Part shown: positions 29,781 to 45,500 of the stretch, in pieces
Numbering within the stretch: position 1 is the stretch's first letter
Layout: every line of letters starts with the position of its first letter
NCBI RefSeq assembly: GCF_910591885.1
Contig: NC_063270.1
Coordinates: forward strand, 4,588,001 to 4,652,000
Reading direction: 5' to 3'
Length of the DNA: 64,000 bases
DNA from: Bombus terrestris
Taxonomy: Eukaryota; Arthropoda; Insecta; Hymenoptera; Apidae
Made by a program: the position numbers and the translations under genes
The notes under the pieces: generated by a model
What the model saw: only the letters and a program-made list of their open reading frames with translations
The model's database searches: none
What the model was told of the DNA's origin: nothing

Positions 29781-31819
29781 TAACGTATAACGTTATATAC
29801 TATTACGTTATAACGTATAACGTTATATACTATTACGTTATAACGTGTAACGTTATATATTATTACGTTATAACGTATAACGTTATATAATATTACGATA
29901 TAACGTATAACGTTATATACTACTACGATACAACGTGTAACGACATATAGTATTACTATACAACGTGCAGCGTTATGTAGTATTACGTTATAACGTGTAA
30001 CGTCATATATTACTGCGATATAACATATAAAGTTATATGCTATTACGTTGTAACGTATAACGTTATATACTAATACGGTATGACGTATAACGTTATATAC
30101 TATTACGTTATAACGTATAACGTTATATACTATTACGTTATAACGTATAACGTTATATAATATTACGTTATAACGTATAACGTTATATACTACTACGATA
30201 CAACGTGTAACGACATATAGTATTACTATACAACGTGCAGCGTTATGTAGTATTACGTTATAACGTGTAACGTTACATACTATTACGTTATAACGTATAA
30301 CGTTATATACTATAACGTAATAACGTATAACGTCATATACTATTACGTTATAACGTATAACGTTATATACTAGTACGTTATAACGTATAACGTTATACAC
30401 TATTACGTTATAACGTATAACGTTATATAGAATTACGTTATAACGTACAACGTGATACACTACTACATTAAAACGTGTAACGTTATATACTATTACGTTA
30501 TAACGTATAACGTTATATACTATTACGTTATAACGTATAACGTTATATACTATTACGTTATAACGTGTAACGTTATATACTACTACCTTGTAACATATAA
30601 CGTTATATACTATTACGTTATAACGTGTAGCGTTATATACTACTACGATATAACATATAACGTTATATACTTTATTTCCTAACTTATAACGTTATATACT
30701 ATTACGTAATAACGTATAACGTTATATACTATGACGTTATAACGTATAACGTTATATACTATTACGCTATAACGTATAACGTTATACACTATTACGTTAT
30801 AACGGATAACGTTATATAGAATTACGTCATAACGTACAACGTTATATACTATTACATTATAACGTGTAACGTTATATACTATTACGTTATAACGTATAAC
30901 GTTATATACTATTACGTTATAACGTATAACGTTATATGCTATTACGTTATAATGTATAACGTTATATACTATTACGTTATAACGTACAACGTTATATACT
31001 ACTACTATACAACGTGTAACGATATATAATATTTCTATACATCATGCAGCGTTATGTAGTATTACGTTATAACGTTTAACGTTATATACTATTACGTTAT
31101 AACGTATAACGTTATATACTATTACGTTATAACGTATAACGTTATACACAATTACGATATAACGTGTAACGTCATATATTACTGCGATATAACATATAAC
31201 GTTATATACTTTTACGTTCTAACGTATAACGTTATATACTATTACGGTATGACGTATAACGTTATATACTATTACGTTATAACGTATAACGTTATATACT
31301 ATTACGTTATAACGTACAACGTTATATACTGTGACGTAATAACGTATAACGTCATATACTATTACGTTATAACGTATAACGTTATATACTATTACGTTAT
31401 AACGTATAACGTTATATAATATTACGTTATAACGTATAACGTTATATACTACTACGATACAACGTGTAACGACATATAGTATTACTATACAACGTGCAGC
31501 GTTATGTAGTATTACGTTATAACGTGTAACGTTATATACTATTACGGTATGACGTATAACGTTATATACTATTACGTTATAACGTATAACGTTATATTCT
31601 ATTACGTTATAACGTATAACGTTATATAGTATTACGCTATAACGAATAACGTTATATACTATTACGTTATAACGTATAACGTTATACACAATTACGTTAT
31701 AACGTGTAACGTCATATATTACTGCGATATAACATATAACGTTATATGCTATTACGTTGTAACGTATAACGTTATATACTATTACGCTATAACGTATAAC
31801 GTTATATACTATTACGTTA
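29781..31819. repeat. 68-monomer tandem duplication, copy 2
   Basis: Matches copy 1 to about 31780, then diverges where GGTATGACG (29744) is replaced by GCTATAACG (31783). It shares the rare TATTTCTATACATCATGC monomer (28991 and 31030) with later copies at 35738 and 44233, so the part after the E unit, about 1.1 kb, exists four times in the window (from 28632, 30671, 35379 and 43874). Confidence 0.87.
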
Positions 31820-34061
31820 TAACGTATAACGTTATATACTATTACGTTATAACGTATAACGTTATATACTATTACGTTATAACGTGTAACGTTATATACT
31901 ACTACCTTATAACATATAACGTTATATACTATTACGTTATAACGTGTAACGTTATATACTACTACGATATGACATATAACGTTATATACTTTTACGTTCT
32001 AACGTATAACGTTATATACTATTACGGTATGACGTATAACGTTATATACTATTACGTTATAACGTATAACGTTATATACTATTACGTTATAACGTATAAC
32101 GTTATATACTATTACGTTATAACGTGTAACGTTATATACTACTACCTTATAACGTATAACGTTATACACAATTACGATATAACGTGTAACGTCATATATT
32201 ACTGCGATATAACATATAACGTTATATACTTTTACGTTCTAACGTATAACGTTATATACTATTACGGTATGACGTATAACGTTATATACTATTACGTTAT
32301 AACGTATAACGTTATATACTATTACGTTATAACGTACAACGTTATATACTGTGACGTAATAACGTATAACGTCATATACTATTACGTTATAACGTATAAC
32401 GTTATATACTATTACGTTATAACGTATAACGTTATATACTATTACGTTATAACGTATAACGTTATATACTATTACGTTATAACGTGTAACGTTATATACT
32501 ACTACCTTATAACATATAACGTTATATACTTTATTTCCTAACTTATAACGTTATATACTATTACGTAATAACGTATAACGTTATATACTATGACGTTATA
32601 ACGTATAACGTTATATACTATTACGTTATAACGTATAACGTTATATACTATTACGTTATAACGTATAACGTTATATACTATTACGTTATAACGTATAACG
32701 TTATATAATATTACGTTATAACGTATAACGTTATATACTACTACGATACAAGGTATAACGACATATAGTATTACTATACAACGTGCAGCGTTATGTAGTA
32801 TTACGTTATAACGTGTAACGTTACATACTATTACGTTATAACGTATAACGTTATATGCTATTACGTTATAATGTATAACGTTATATACTATTACGTTATA
32901 ACGTATAACGTTATATACTACTACTATACAACGTGTGACGATATATAGTATTACTATACAACGTGCAGCGTTATGTAGTATTACGTTATAACGTATAACG
33001 TTATATAATATTACGTTATAACGTATAACGTTATATACTACTACGATACAACGTGTAACGATATATAATATTACTATACATCATGCAGCGTTATGTAGTA
33101 TTACGTTATAACGTGTAACGTTATATACTATTACGTTATAACGTATAACGTTATATACTATTACGTTATAACGTATAACGTTATATACTATTACGTTATA
33201 ACGTATAACGTTATATACTATTACGGTATGACGTATAACGTTATATACTATTACGTTATAACGTATAACGTTATATACCATTACCTTATAACGTATAACG
33301 TTATATACTATTACGTTATAACGTATAACGTTATAGACTATTACGTTATAACGTATAACGTTATATAATATTACGTTATAACGTATAACGTTATATACTA
33401 CTACTATACAACGTGTGACGATATATAGTATTACTATACAACGTGCAGCGTTATGTAGTATTACGTTATAACGTATAACGTTATATAATATTACGTTATA
33501 ACGTATAACGTTATATACTACTACGATACAACGTGTAACGACATATAGTATTACTATACAACGTGCAGCGTTATGTAGTATTACGTTATAACGTGTAACG
33601 TTACATACTATTACGTTATAACGTGTAACGTTATATGCTATTACGTTATAATGTATAACGTTATATACTATTACGTTATAACGTATAACGTTATATACTA
33701 CTACTATACAACGTGTAACGATATATAATATTACTATACATCATGCAGCGTTATGTAGTATTACGTTATAACGTGTAACGTTATATACTATTACGTTATA
33801 ACGTATAACGTTATATACTATTACGTTATAACGTATAACGTTATACACAATTACGTTATAACGTGTAACGTCATATATTACTGCGATATAACATATAAAG
33901 TTATATGCTATTACGTTGTAACGTATAACGTTATATACTAATACGGTATGACGTATAACGTTATATACTATTACGTTATAACGTATAACGTTATATACTA
34001 TTACGTTATAACGTATAACGTTATATACTATGACGTAATAACGTATAACGTCATATACTAT
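31820..34061. repeat. Transition segment with a 240-bp duplication
   Basis: A run of eight monomers near 31861-32100, containing ACCTTATAACAT and TTTTACGTTCTAACG, recurs at 32101-32340. The stretch from the E unit (32530) to about 33520 recurs 4,317 bp later (36832-37837) and again in the next HOR copy (45327-46332); the shared ACGATACAAGG variant supports this. A 480-bp repeat of a D2-D1 series lies at 32929 and 33409. The whole stretch is satellite. Confidence 0.8.
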
Positions 34062-36697
34062 TACGTTATAACGTATAACGTTATATACTATTACGCTATA
34101 ACGTATAACGTTATATACTACTACGATACAACCTGTAACGACATATGGTATTACTATACAACGTGCAGCGTTATGTAGTATTACGTTATAACGTGTAACG
34201 TCATATACTACTACGTTATCATGTATAACGTTATATACTACTACTATACAACGTGTAACGTTATATACTATTACGTTATAACGTATAACGTTATATACTT
34301 TTACGTAATAACGTATAACGTTATATACTATTACGTTATAACGTATAACGTTATATACTATTACGTTATAACGTGTAACGTTATATATTATTACGTTATA
34401 ACGTATAACGTTATATAATATTACGATATAACGTATAACGTTATATACTACTACGATACAACGTGTAACGACATATAGTATTACTATACAACGTGCAGCG
34501 TTATGTAGTATTACGTTATAATGTGTAACGGTATATACTACTACGTTATAATGTATAACGGTATATACTATTACGTTATAACGTATAACGTTATATACTG
34601 TTACGCTATAACGTATGACGTTATATTCTTTTACGTTCGCACGTATAACGTTATATACTATTACGTTATAACGTATAACGTTATATACTATTGCGGTATA
34701 ACGTATAACGTTATACACAATTACGATATAACGTGTAACGTCATATATTACTGCGATATAACATATAACGTTATATACTTTTACGTTCTAACGTATAACG
34801 TTATATACTATTACGGTATGACGTATAACGTTATATACTATTACGTTATAACGTATAACGTTATATACTATTACGTTATAACGTATAACGTTATATACTA
34901 TGACGTAATAACGTATAACGTCATATACTATTACGTTATAACGTATAACGTTATATAATATTACGTTATAACGTATAACGTTATATACTACTACGATACA
35001 ACGTGTAACGACATATAGTATTACTATACAACGTGCAGCGTTATGTAGTATTACGTTATAACGTGTAACGTTACATACTATTACGTTATAACGTATAACG
35101 TTATATACTATTACGTAATAACGTATAACGTTATATACTATTACGTTATAACGTATAACGTTATATACTAATACGTTATAACGTATAACGTTATACACTA
35201 TTACGTTATAACGTATAACGTTATATAGAATTACGTTATAACGTACAACGTGATACACTACTACATTAAAACGTGTAACGTTATATACTATTACGTTATA
35301 ACGTATAACGTTATATACTATTACGTTATAACGTGTAGCGTTATATACTACTACGATATAACATATAACGTTATATACTTTATTTCCTAACTTATAACGT
35401 TATATACTATTACGTAATAACGTATAACGTTATATACTATGACGTTATAACGTATAACGTTATATACTATTACGCTATAACGTATAACGTTATACACTAT
35501 TACGTTATAACGGATAACGTTATATAGAATTACGTCATAACGTACAACGTTATATACTATTACATTATAACGTGTAACGTTATATACTATTACGTTATAA
35601 CGTATAACGTTATATACTATTACGTTATAACGTATAACGTTATATGCTATTACGTTATAATGTATAACGTTATATACTATTACGTTATAACGTATAACGT
35701 TATATACTACTACTATACAACGTGTAACGATATATAATATTTCTATACATCATGCAGCGTTATGTAGTATTACGTTATAACGTTTAACGTTATATACTAT
35801 TACGTTATAACGTATAACGTTATATACTATTACGTTATAACGTATAACGTTATACACAATTACGATATAACGTGTAACGTCATATATTACTGCGATATAA
35901 CATATAACGTTATATACTTTTACGTTCTAACGTATAACGTTATATACTATTACGGTATGACGTATAACGTTATATACTATTACGTTATAACGTACAACGT
36001 TATATACTGTGACGTAATAACGTATAACGTCATATACTATTACGTTATAACGTATAACGTTATATACTATTACGTTATAACGTATAACGTTATATAATAT
36101 TACGTTATAACGTATAACGTTATATACTACTACGATACAACGTGTAACGACATATAGTATTACTATACAACGTGCAGCGTTATGTAGTATTACGTTATAA
36201 CGTGTAACGTTATATACTATTACGGTATGACGTATAACGTTATATACTATTACGTTATAACGTATAACGTTATATTCTATTACGTTATAACGTATAACGT
36301 TATATACTATTACGTTATAACGTATAACGTTATATAGTATTACGCTATAACGCATAACGTTATATACTATTACGTTATAACGTATAACGTTATACACAAT
36401 TACGTTATAACGTGTAACGTCATATATTACTGCGATATAACATATAAAGTTATATGCTATTACGTTGTAACGTATAACGTTATATACTATTACGGTATGA
36501 CGTATAACGTTATATACTATTACGTTATAACGTATAACGTTATATACTATTACGTTATAACGTATAACGTTATATACTATTACGTTATAACGTGTAACGT
36601 TATATACTACTACCTTATAACATATAACGTTATATACTATTACGTTATAACGTGTAACGTTATATACTACTACGATATGACATATAACGTTATATAC

Positions 36698-36996
36698 TTT
36701 ATTTCCTAACTTATAACGTTATATACTATTACGTAATAACGTATAACGTTATATACTATGACGTTATAACGTATAACGTTATATACTATTACGTTATAAC
36801 GTGTAACGTTATATACTACTACGATATGACATATAACGTTATATACTTTATTTCCTAACTTATAACGTTATATACTATTACGTAATAACGTATAACGTTA
36901 TATAGTATGACGTTATAACGTATAACGTTATATACTATTACGTTATAACGTATAACGTTATATACTATTACGTTATAACGTATAACGTTATATATT
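36698..36996. repeat. 149-bp tandem duplication carrying two E units
   Basis: E units at 36698 and 36847 are 149 bp apart (four units of 30 bp and one of 29), and the units between include CGATATGACATATAACG in both. The pair recurs at 45193 and 45342 in HOR-B copy 2, so it arose before that duplication. Confidence 0.85.
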
Positions 36997-39962
36997 ATTA
37001 CGTTATAACGTATAACGTTATATAATATTACGTTATAACGTATAACGTTATATACTACTACGATACAAGGTGTAACGACATATAGTATTACTATACAACG
37101 TGCAGCGTTATGTAGTATTACGTTATAACGTGTAACGTTACATACTATTACGTTATAACGTATAACGTTATATGCTATTACGTTATAATGTATAACGTTA
37201 TATACTATTACGTTATAACGTATAACGTTATATACTACTACTATACAACGTGTGACGATATATAGTATTACTATACAACGTGCAGCGTTATGTAGTATTA
37301 CGTTATAACATATAACGTTATATAATATTACGTTATAACGTATAACGTTATATACTACTACGATACAACGTGTAACGATATATAATATTACTATACATCA
37401 TGCAGCGTTATGTAGTATTACGTTATAACGTGTAACGTTATATACTATTACGTTATAACGTATAACGTTATATACTATTACGTTATAACGTATAACGTTA
37501 TATACTATTACGTTATAACGTATAACGTTATATACTATTACGGTATGACGTATAACGTTATATACTATTACGTTATAACGTATAACGTTATATACCATTA
37601 CCTTATAACGTATAACGTTATATACTATTACGTTATAACGTATAACGTTATAGACTATTACGTTATAACGTATAACGTTATATAATATTACGTTATAACG
37701 TATAACGTTATATACTACTACTATACAACGTGTGACGATATATAGTATTACTATACAACGTGCAGCGTTATGTAGTATTACGTTATAACGTATAACGTTA
37801 TATAATATTACGTTATAACGTATAACGTTATATACTATTACGTTATAACGTATAACGTTATATACTGTGACGTAATAACGTATAACGTCATATACTATTA
37901 CGTTATAACGTATAACGTTATATACTATTACGTTATAACGTATAACGTTATATACTATTACGTTATAACGTATAACGTTATATAATATTACGTTATAACG
38001 TATAACGTTATATACTACTACGATACAACGTGTAACGACATATAGTATTACTATACAACGTGCAGCGTTATGTAGTATTACGTTATAACGTGTAACGTTA
38101 TATACTATTACGGTATGACGTATAACGTTATATACTATTACGTTATAACGTATAACGTTATATTCTATTACGTTATAACGTATAACGTTATATACTATTA
38201 CGTTATAACGTATAACGTTTTATAGTATTACGCTATAACGCATAACGTTAAATACTATTACGTTATAACGTATAACGTTATACACAATTACGTTATAACG
38301 TGTAACGTCATATATTACTGCGATATAACATATAAAGTTATATGCTATTACGTTGTAACGTATAACGTATATACTATTACGTTATAACGTATAACGTTAT
38401 ATACTATTACGTTATAACGTATAACGTTATATACTATTACGTTATAACGTATAACGTTATATAATATTACGTTATAACGTATAACGTTATATACTACTAC
38501 TATACAACGTGTGACGATATATAGTATTACTATACAACGTGCAGCGTTATGTAGTATTACGTTATAACGTGTAACGTTATATACTGTTACGCTATGACGC
38601 ATAACGTTATATACTATTACGTGATAACGTATAACGTTACATAATATTACGTTATAACGTATAACGTTATATACTACTACGATACAACGTGTAACGACAT
38701 ATAGTATTACTATACAACGTGCAGCGTTATGTAGTATTACGTTATAATGTGTAACGTTATATACTACTACGTTATAATGTATAACGTTATATACTACTAC
38801 GATATAACATATAACGTTATATACTTTATTTCCTAACTTGTAACGTTATATACTATTACGTAATAACGTATAGGGTTATATACTATTACGTTTTAACGTA
38901 TAACGTTATATACTATTACGTAATAACGTATAACGTTATATACTATGACGTTATAACGTATAACATTATATACTATTACGCTATAACGTATAACGTTGTA
39001 CACTATTACGTTATAACGGATAACGTTATATAGAATTACGTCATAACGTACAACGTTATATACTATTACATTAAAACGTGGAACGTTATATACTATTACG
39101 TTATAACGTATAACGTTATATACTATTACGTTATAACGTATAACGTTATATACTATTACGTTACAACGTATAACGTTATATACTATTACGTTATAACGTA
39201 TAACGTTATATAATATTACGTTATAACGTATAACGTTATATACTACTACGATACAACGTGTAGCGACATATCGTATTACTATACAACGTGCAGCGTTATG
39301 TAGTATTACGTTATAACGTGTAACGTTATATACTACTACGTTATAATGTACAACGTTATATACTATTACGTTATAACGTATAACGTTATATAGTATTACG
39401 CTATAACGCATAACGTTATATACTATTACGTTATAACGTGTAACGTTATATACTACTACGATATAACATATAACGTTATATACTTTATTTCCTAACTTAT
39501 AACGTTATATACTATTACGTAATAACGTATAACGTTATATACTATGACGTTATAACGTATAACGTTATATACTATTACGCTATAACGTATAACGTTATAC
39601 ACTATTACGTTATGACGGATAACGTTATATACTATTACGCTATAACGTATAACGTTATACACTATTACGTTATAACGTGTAACGTTATATACTATTACGT
39701 TATAACGTATAACGTTATATACTATTACGTTATAACGTATAACGTTATATACTATTACGTTATAACGTATAACGTTATATAATATTACGTTATAACGTAT
39801 AACGTTATATAATATTACGTTATAACGTATAACGTTATATACTACTACGATACAACGTGTAACGACATATAGTATTACTATACAACGTGCAGCGTTATGT
39901 AGTATTACGTTATAACGTGTAACGTTACATACTATTACGTTATAACGTATAACGTTATATAC

Positions 39963-39999
39963 TATTACGTTATAACGTATAACGTATAACGTTATATAA
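39963..39999. repeat. 37-bp expanded unit (first of four)
   Basis: A canonical monomer with an extra seven bases, giving ACGTATAACGTATAACG, that is one more ACGTATA step. Starts: 39963, 40330, 48458, 48825; the last two are the HOR-B copies of the first two. The unit after each ends in TATAATATTACG and leads to a D1 doublet. A 7-bp slippage between adjacent ACGTATA-like steps explains it. Confidence 0.9.
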
Positions 40000-42556
40000 T
40001 ATTACGTTATAACGTATAACGTTATATACTACTACGATACAACGTGTAACGACATATAGTATTACTATACAACGTGCAGCGTTATGTAGTATTACGTTAT
40101 AACGTGTAACGTTATATACTATTACGGTATGACGTATAACGTTATATACTATTACGTTATAACGTATAACGTTATATACTACTACTATACAACGTGTAAC
40201 GATATATAATATTACTATACATCATGCAGCGTTATGTAGTATTACGTTATAACGTGTAACGTTATATACTATTACGTTATAACGTATAACGTTATATACT
40301 ATTACGTTATAACGTATAACGTTATATACTATTACGTTATAACGTATAACGTATAACGTTATATAATATTACGTTATAACGTATAACGTTATATACTACT
40401 ACGATACAACGTGTAACGACATATAGTATTACTATACAACGTGCAGCGTTATGTAGTATTACGTTATAACGTGTAACGTTATATACTATTACGGTATGAC
40501 GTATAACGTTATATACTATTACGTTATAACGTATAACGTTATATTCTATTACGTTATAAAGTATAACGTTATATACTATTACGTTATAACGTATAACGTT
40601 TTATAGTATTACGCTATAACGCATAACGTTAAATACTATTACGTTATAACGTATAACGTTATACACAATTACGTTATAACGTGTAACGTCATATATTACT
40701 GCGATATAACATATAAAGTTATATGCTATTACGTTGTAACGTATAACGTATACACTATTACGTTATAACGTATAACGTTATATAATATTACGTTATAACG
40801 TATAACGTTATATACTACTACTATACAACGTGTGACGATATATAGTATTACTATACAACGTGCAGCGTTATGTAGTATTACGTTATAACGTGTAACGTTA
40901 TATACTATTACGTTATAACGTATAACGTTATATACTATTACGTTATAACGTATAACGTTATATAATATTACGTTATAACGTATAACGTTATATACTACTA
41001 CTATACAACGTGTGACGATATATAGTATTACTATACAACGTGCAGCGTTATGTAGTATTACGTTATAACGTGTAACGTTATATACTACAACGTTATAATG
41101 TATAACGTTATATCCTATGACGTAATAACGTATAACGTCATATACCATTACGTTATAACGTATAACGTTATATACTATTACGTTATAACGTATAACGTTA
41201 TAGACTATTACGTTATAACGTATAACGTTATATAATATTACGTTATAACGTATAACGTTATATACTACTACTATACAACGTGTGACGATATATAGTATTA
41301 CTATTCAACGTGCAGCGTTATGTAGTATTACCTTATAACGTGTAACGTTATAAACTAGTACGTTATAATGTATAACGTTATATACTACTACGATATAACA
41401 TATAACGTTATATACTTTATTTCCTAACTTGTAACGTTATATCCTATGACGTAATAACGTATAACGTCATATACCATTACGTTATAACGTATAACGTTAT
41501 ATACTATTACGTTATAACGTATAACGTTATATAATATTACGTTATAACGTATAACGTTATATACTACTACTATACAACGTGTGACGATATATAGTATTAC
41601 TATACAACGTGCAGCGTTATGTAGTATTACGTTATAACGTGTAACGTTATATACTACTACGTTATAATGTATAACGTTATATCCTATGACGTAATAACGT
41701 ATAACGTCATATACCATTACGTTATAACGTATAACAGTATATACTGTTACGCTATGACGCATAACGTTATATACTATTACGTGATAACGTATAACGTTAC
41801 ATAATATTACGTTATAATGTATAACGTTATATACTACTACGATACAACGTGTAACGACATATAGTATTACTATACAACGTGCAGCGTTATGTAGTATTAC
41901 GTTATAATGTGCAACGTTATATACTACTACGTTATAATGTATAACGTTATATACTACTACGATATAACATATAACGTTATATACTTTATTTCCTAACTTG
42001 TAACGTTATATACTATTACGTAATAACGTATAGGGTAATATACTATTACGTTATAACGTATAACGTTATATACTATTACGTAATAACGTATAACGTTATA
42101 TACTATGACGTTATAACGTATAACATTATATACTATTACGCTATAACGTATAACGTTATACACTATTACGTTATAACGGATAACGTTATATAGAATTACG
42201 TCATAACGTACAACGTTATATACTATTACATTAAAACGTGGAACGTTATATACTATTACGTTATAACGTATAACGTTATATACTATTACGTTATAACGTA
42301 TAACGTTATATACTATTACGTTATAACGTATAACGTTATATACTGTTACGCTATAACGTATGACGTTATATTCTTTTACGTTCGCACGTATAACGTTATA
42401 TACTATTACGTTATAACGTATAACGTTATATACTATTGCGGTATAACGTATAACGTTATACACAATTACGATATAACGTGTAACGTTATATACTATTACG
42501 TTATAACGTATAACGTTATATACTATTACGTTATAACGTGTAACGTTATATACTAT

Positions 42557-45500
42557 TACGTTATAACGTATAACGTTATATACTATTACGCTATAACGTA
42601 TAACGTTATATACTACTACGATACAACCTGTAACGACATATGGTATTACTATACAACGTGCAGCGTTATGTAGTATTACGTTATAACGTGTAACGTCATA
42701 TACTACTACGTTATCATGTATAACGTTATATACTACTACTATACAACGTGTAACGTTATATACTATTACGTTATAACGTATAACGTTATATACTTTTACG
42801 TAATAACGTATAACGTTATATACTATTACGTTATAACGTATAACGTTATATACTATTACGTTATAACGTGTAACGTTATATATTATTACGTTATAACGTA
42901 TAACGTTATATAATATTACGATATAACGTATAACGTTATATACTACTACGATACAACGTGTAACGACATATAGTATTACTATACAACGTGCAGCGTTATG
43001 TAGTATTACGTTATAATGTGTAACGGTATATACTACTACGTTATAATGTATAACGGTATATACTATTACGTTATAACGTATAACGTTATATACTGTTACG
43101 CTATAACGTATGACGTTATATTCTTTTACGTTCGCACGTATAACGTTATATACTATTACGTTATAACGTATAACGTTATATACTATTGCGGTATAACGTA
43201 TAACGTTATACACAATTACGATATAACGTGTAACGTCATATATTACTGCGATATAACATATAACGTTATATACTTTTACGTTCTAACGTATAACGTTATA
43301 TACTATTACGGTATGACGTATAACGTTATATACTATTACGTTATAACGTATAACGTTATATACTATTACGTTATAACGTATAACGTTATATACTATGACG
43401 TAATAACGTATAACGTCATATACTATTACGTTATAACGTATAACGTTATATAATATTACGTTATAACGTATAACGTTATATACTACTACGATACAACGTG
43501 TAACGACATATAGTATTACTATACAACGTGCAGCGTTATGTAGTATTACGTTATAACGTGTAACGTTACATACTATTACGTTATAACGTATAACGTTATA
43601 TACTATAACGTAATAACGTATAACGTCATATACTATTACGTTATAACGTATAACGTTATATACTAATACGTTATAACGTATAACGTTATACACTATTACG
43701 TTATAACGTATAACGTTATATAGAATTACGTTATAACGTACAACGTGATACACTACTACATTAAAACGTGTAACGTTATATACTATTACGTTATAACGTA
43801 TAACGTTATATACTATTACGTTATAACGTGTAGCGTTATATACTACTACGATATAACATATAACGTTATATACTTTATTTCCTAACTTATAACGTTATAT
43901 ACTATTACGTAATAACGTATAACGTTATATACTATGACGTTATAACGTATAACGTTATATACTATTACGCTATAACGTATAACGTTATACACTATTACGT
44001 TATAACGGATAACGTTATATAGAATTACGTCATAACGTACAACGTTATATACTATTACATTATAACGTGTAACGTTATATACTATTACGTTATAACGTAT
44101 AACGTTATATACTATTACGTTATAACGTATAACGTTATATGCTATTACGTTATAATGTATAACGTTATATACTATTACGTTATAACGTATAACGTTATAT
44201 ACTACTACTATACAACGTGTAACGATATATAATATTTCTATACATCATGCAGCGTTATGTAGTATTACGTTATAACGTGTAACGTTATATACTATTACGT
44301 TATAACGTATAACGTTATATACTATTACGTTATAACGTATAACGTTATACACAATTACGATATAACGTGTAACGTCATATATTACTGCGATATAACATAT
44401 AACGTTATATACTTTTACGTTCTAACGTATAACGTTATATACTATTACGGTATGACGTATAACGTTATATACTATTACGTTATAACGTACAACGTTATAT
44501 ACTGTGACGTAATAACGTATAACGTCATATACTATTACGTTATAACGTATAACGTTATATACTATTACGTTATAACGTATAACGTTATATAATATTACGT
44601 TATAACGTATAACGTTATATACTACTACGATACAACGTGTAACGACATATAGTATTACTATACAACGTGCAGCGTTATGTAGTATTACGTTATAACGTGT
44701 AACGTTATATACTATTACGGTATGACGTATAACGTTATATACTATTACGTTATAACGTATAACGTTATATTCTATTACGTTATAACGTATAACGTTATAT
44801 ACTATTACGTTATAACGTATAACGTTATATAGTATTACGCTATAACGCATAACGTTATATACTATTACGTTATAACGTATAACGTTATACACAATTACGT
44901 TATAACGTGTAACGTCATATATTACTGCGATATAACATATAAAGTTATATGCTATTACGTTGTAACGTATAACGTTATATACTATTACGGTATGACGTAT
45001 AACGTTATATACTATTACGTTATAACGTATAACGTTATATACTATTACGTTATAACGTATAACGTTATATACTATTACGTTATAACGTGTAACGTTATAT
45101 ACTACTACCTTATAACATATAACGTTATATACTATTACGTTATAACGTGTAACGTTATATACTACTACGATATGACATATAACGTTATATACTTTATTTC
45201 CTAACTTATAACGTTATATACTATTACGTAATAACGTATAACGTTATATACTATGACGTTATAACGTATAACGTTATATACTATTACGTTATAACGTGTA
45301 ACGTTATATACTACTACGATATGACATATAACGTTATATACTTTATTTCCTAACTTATAACGTTATATACTATTACGTAATAACGTATAACGTTATATAG
45401 TATGACGTTATAACGTATAACGTTATATACTATTACGTTATAACGTATAACGTTATATACTATTACGTTATAACGTATAACGTTATATATTATTACGTTA

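Larger units (their letters stand above)
34062..42556. repeat. HOR-B copy 1 (283 monomers, 8,495 bp)
   Basis: All seven E units (35379, 36698, 36847, 38825, 39484, 41416, 41985), both S units and both 37-bp units recur exactly 8,495 bp later. The length equals 272 units of 30 bp, nine of 29 bp and two of 37 bp. Homology is continuous to about 42335. 42336-42556 carries a CTGTTACGCTATAACG and TTTTACGTTCGCACG series also found near 34600 and 43100. Confidence 0.92.

Noticed and set aside
29180..30460. 426-codon minus-strand frame, and the many 66-356 codon frames on both strands
   Set aside because: All are shadows of the satellite. Their ends coincide with E or S units or other monomer variants, not with gene boundaries.
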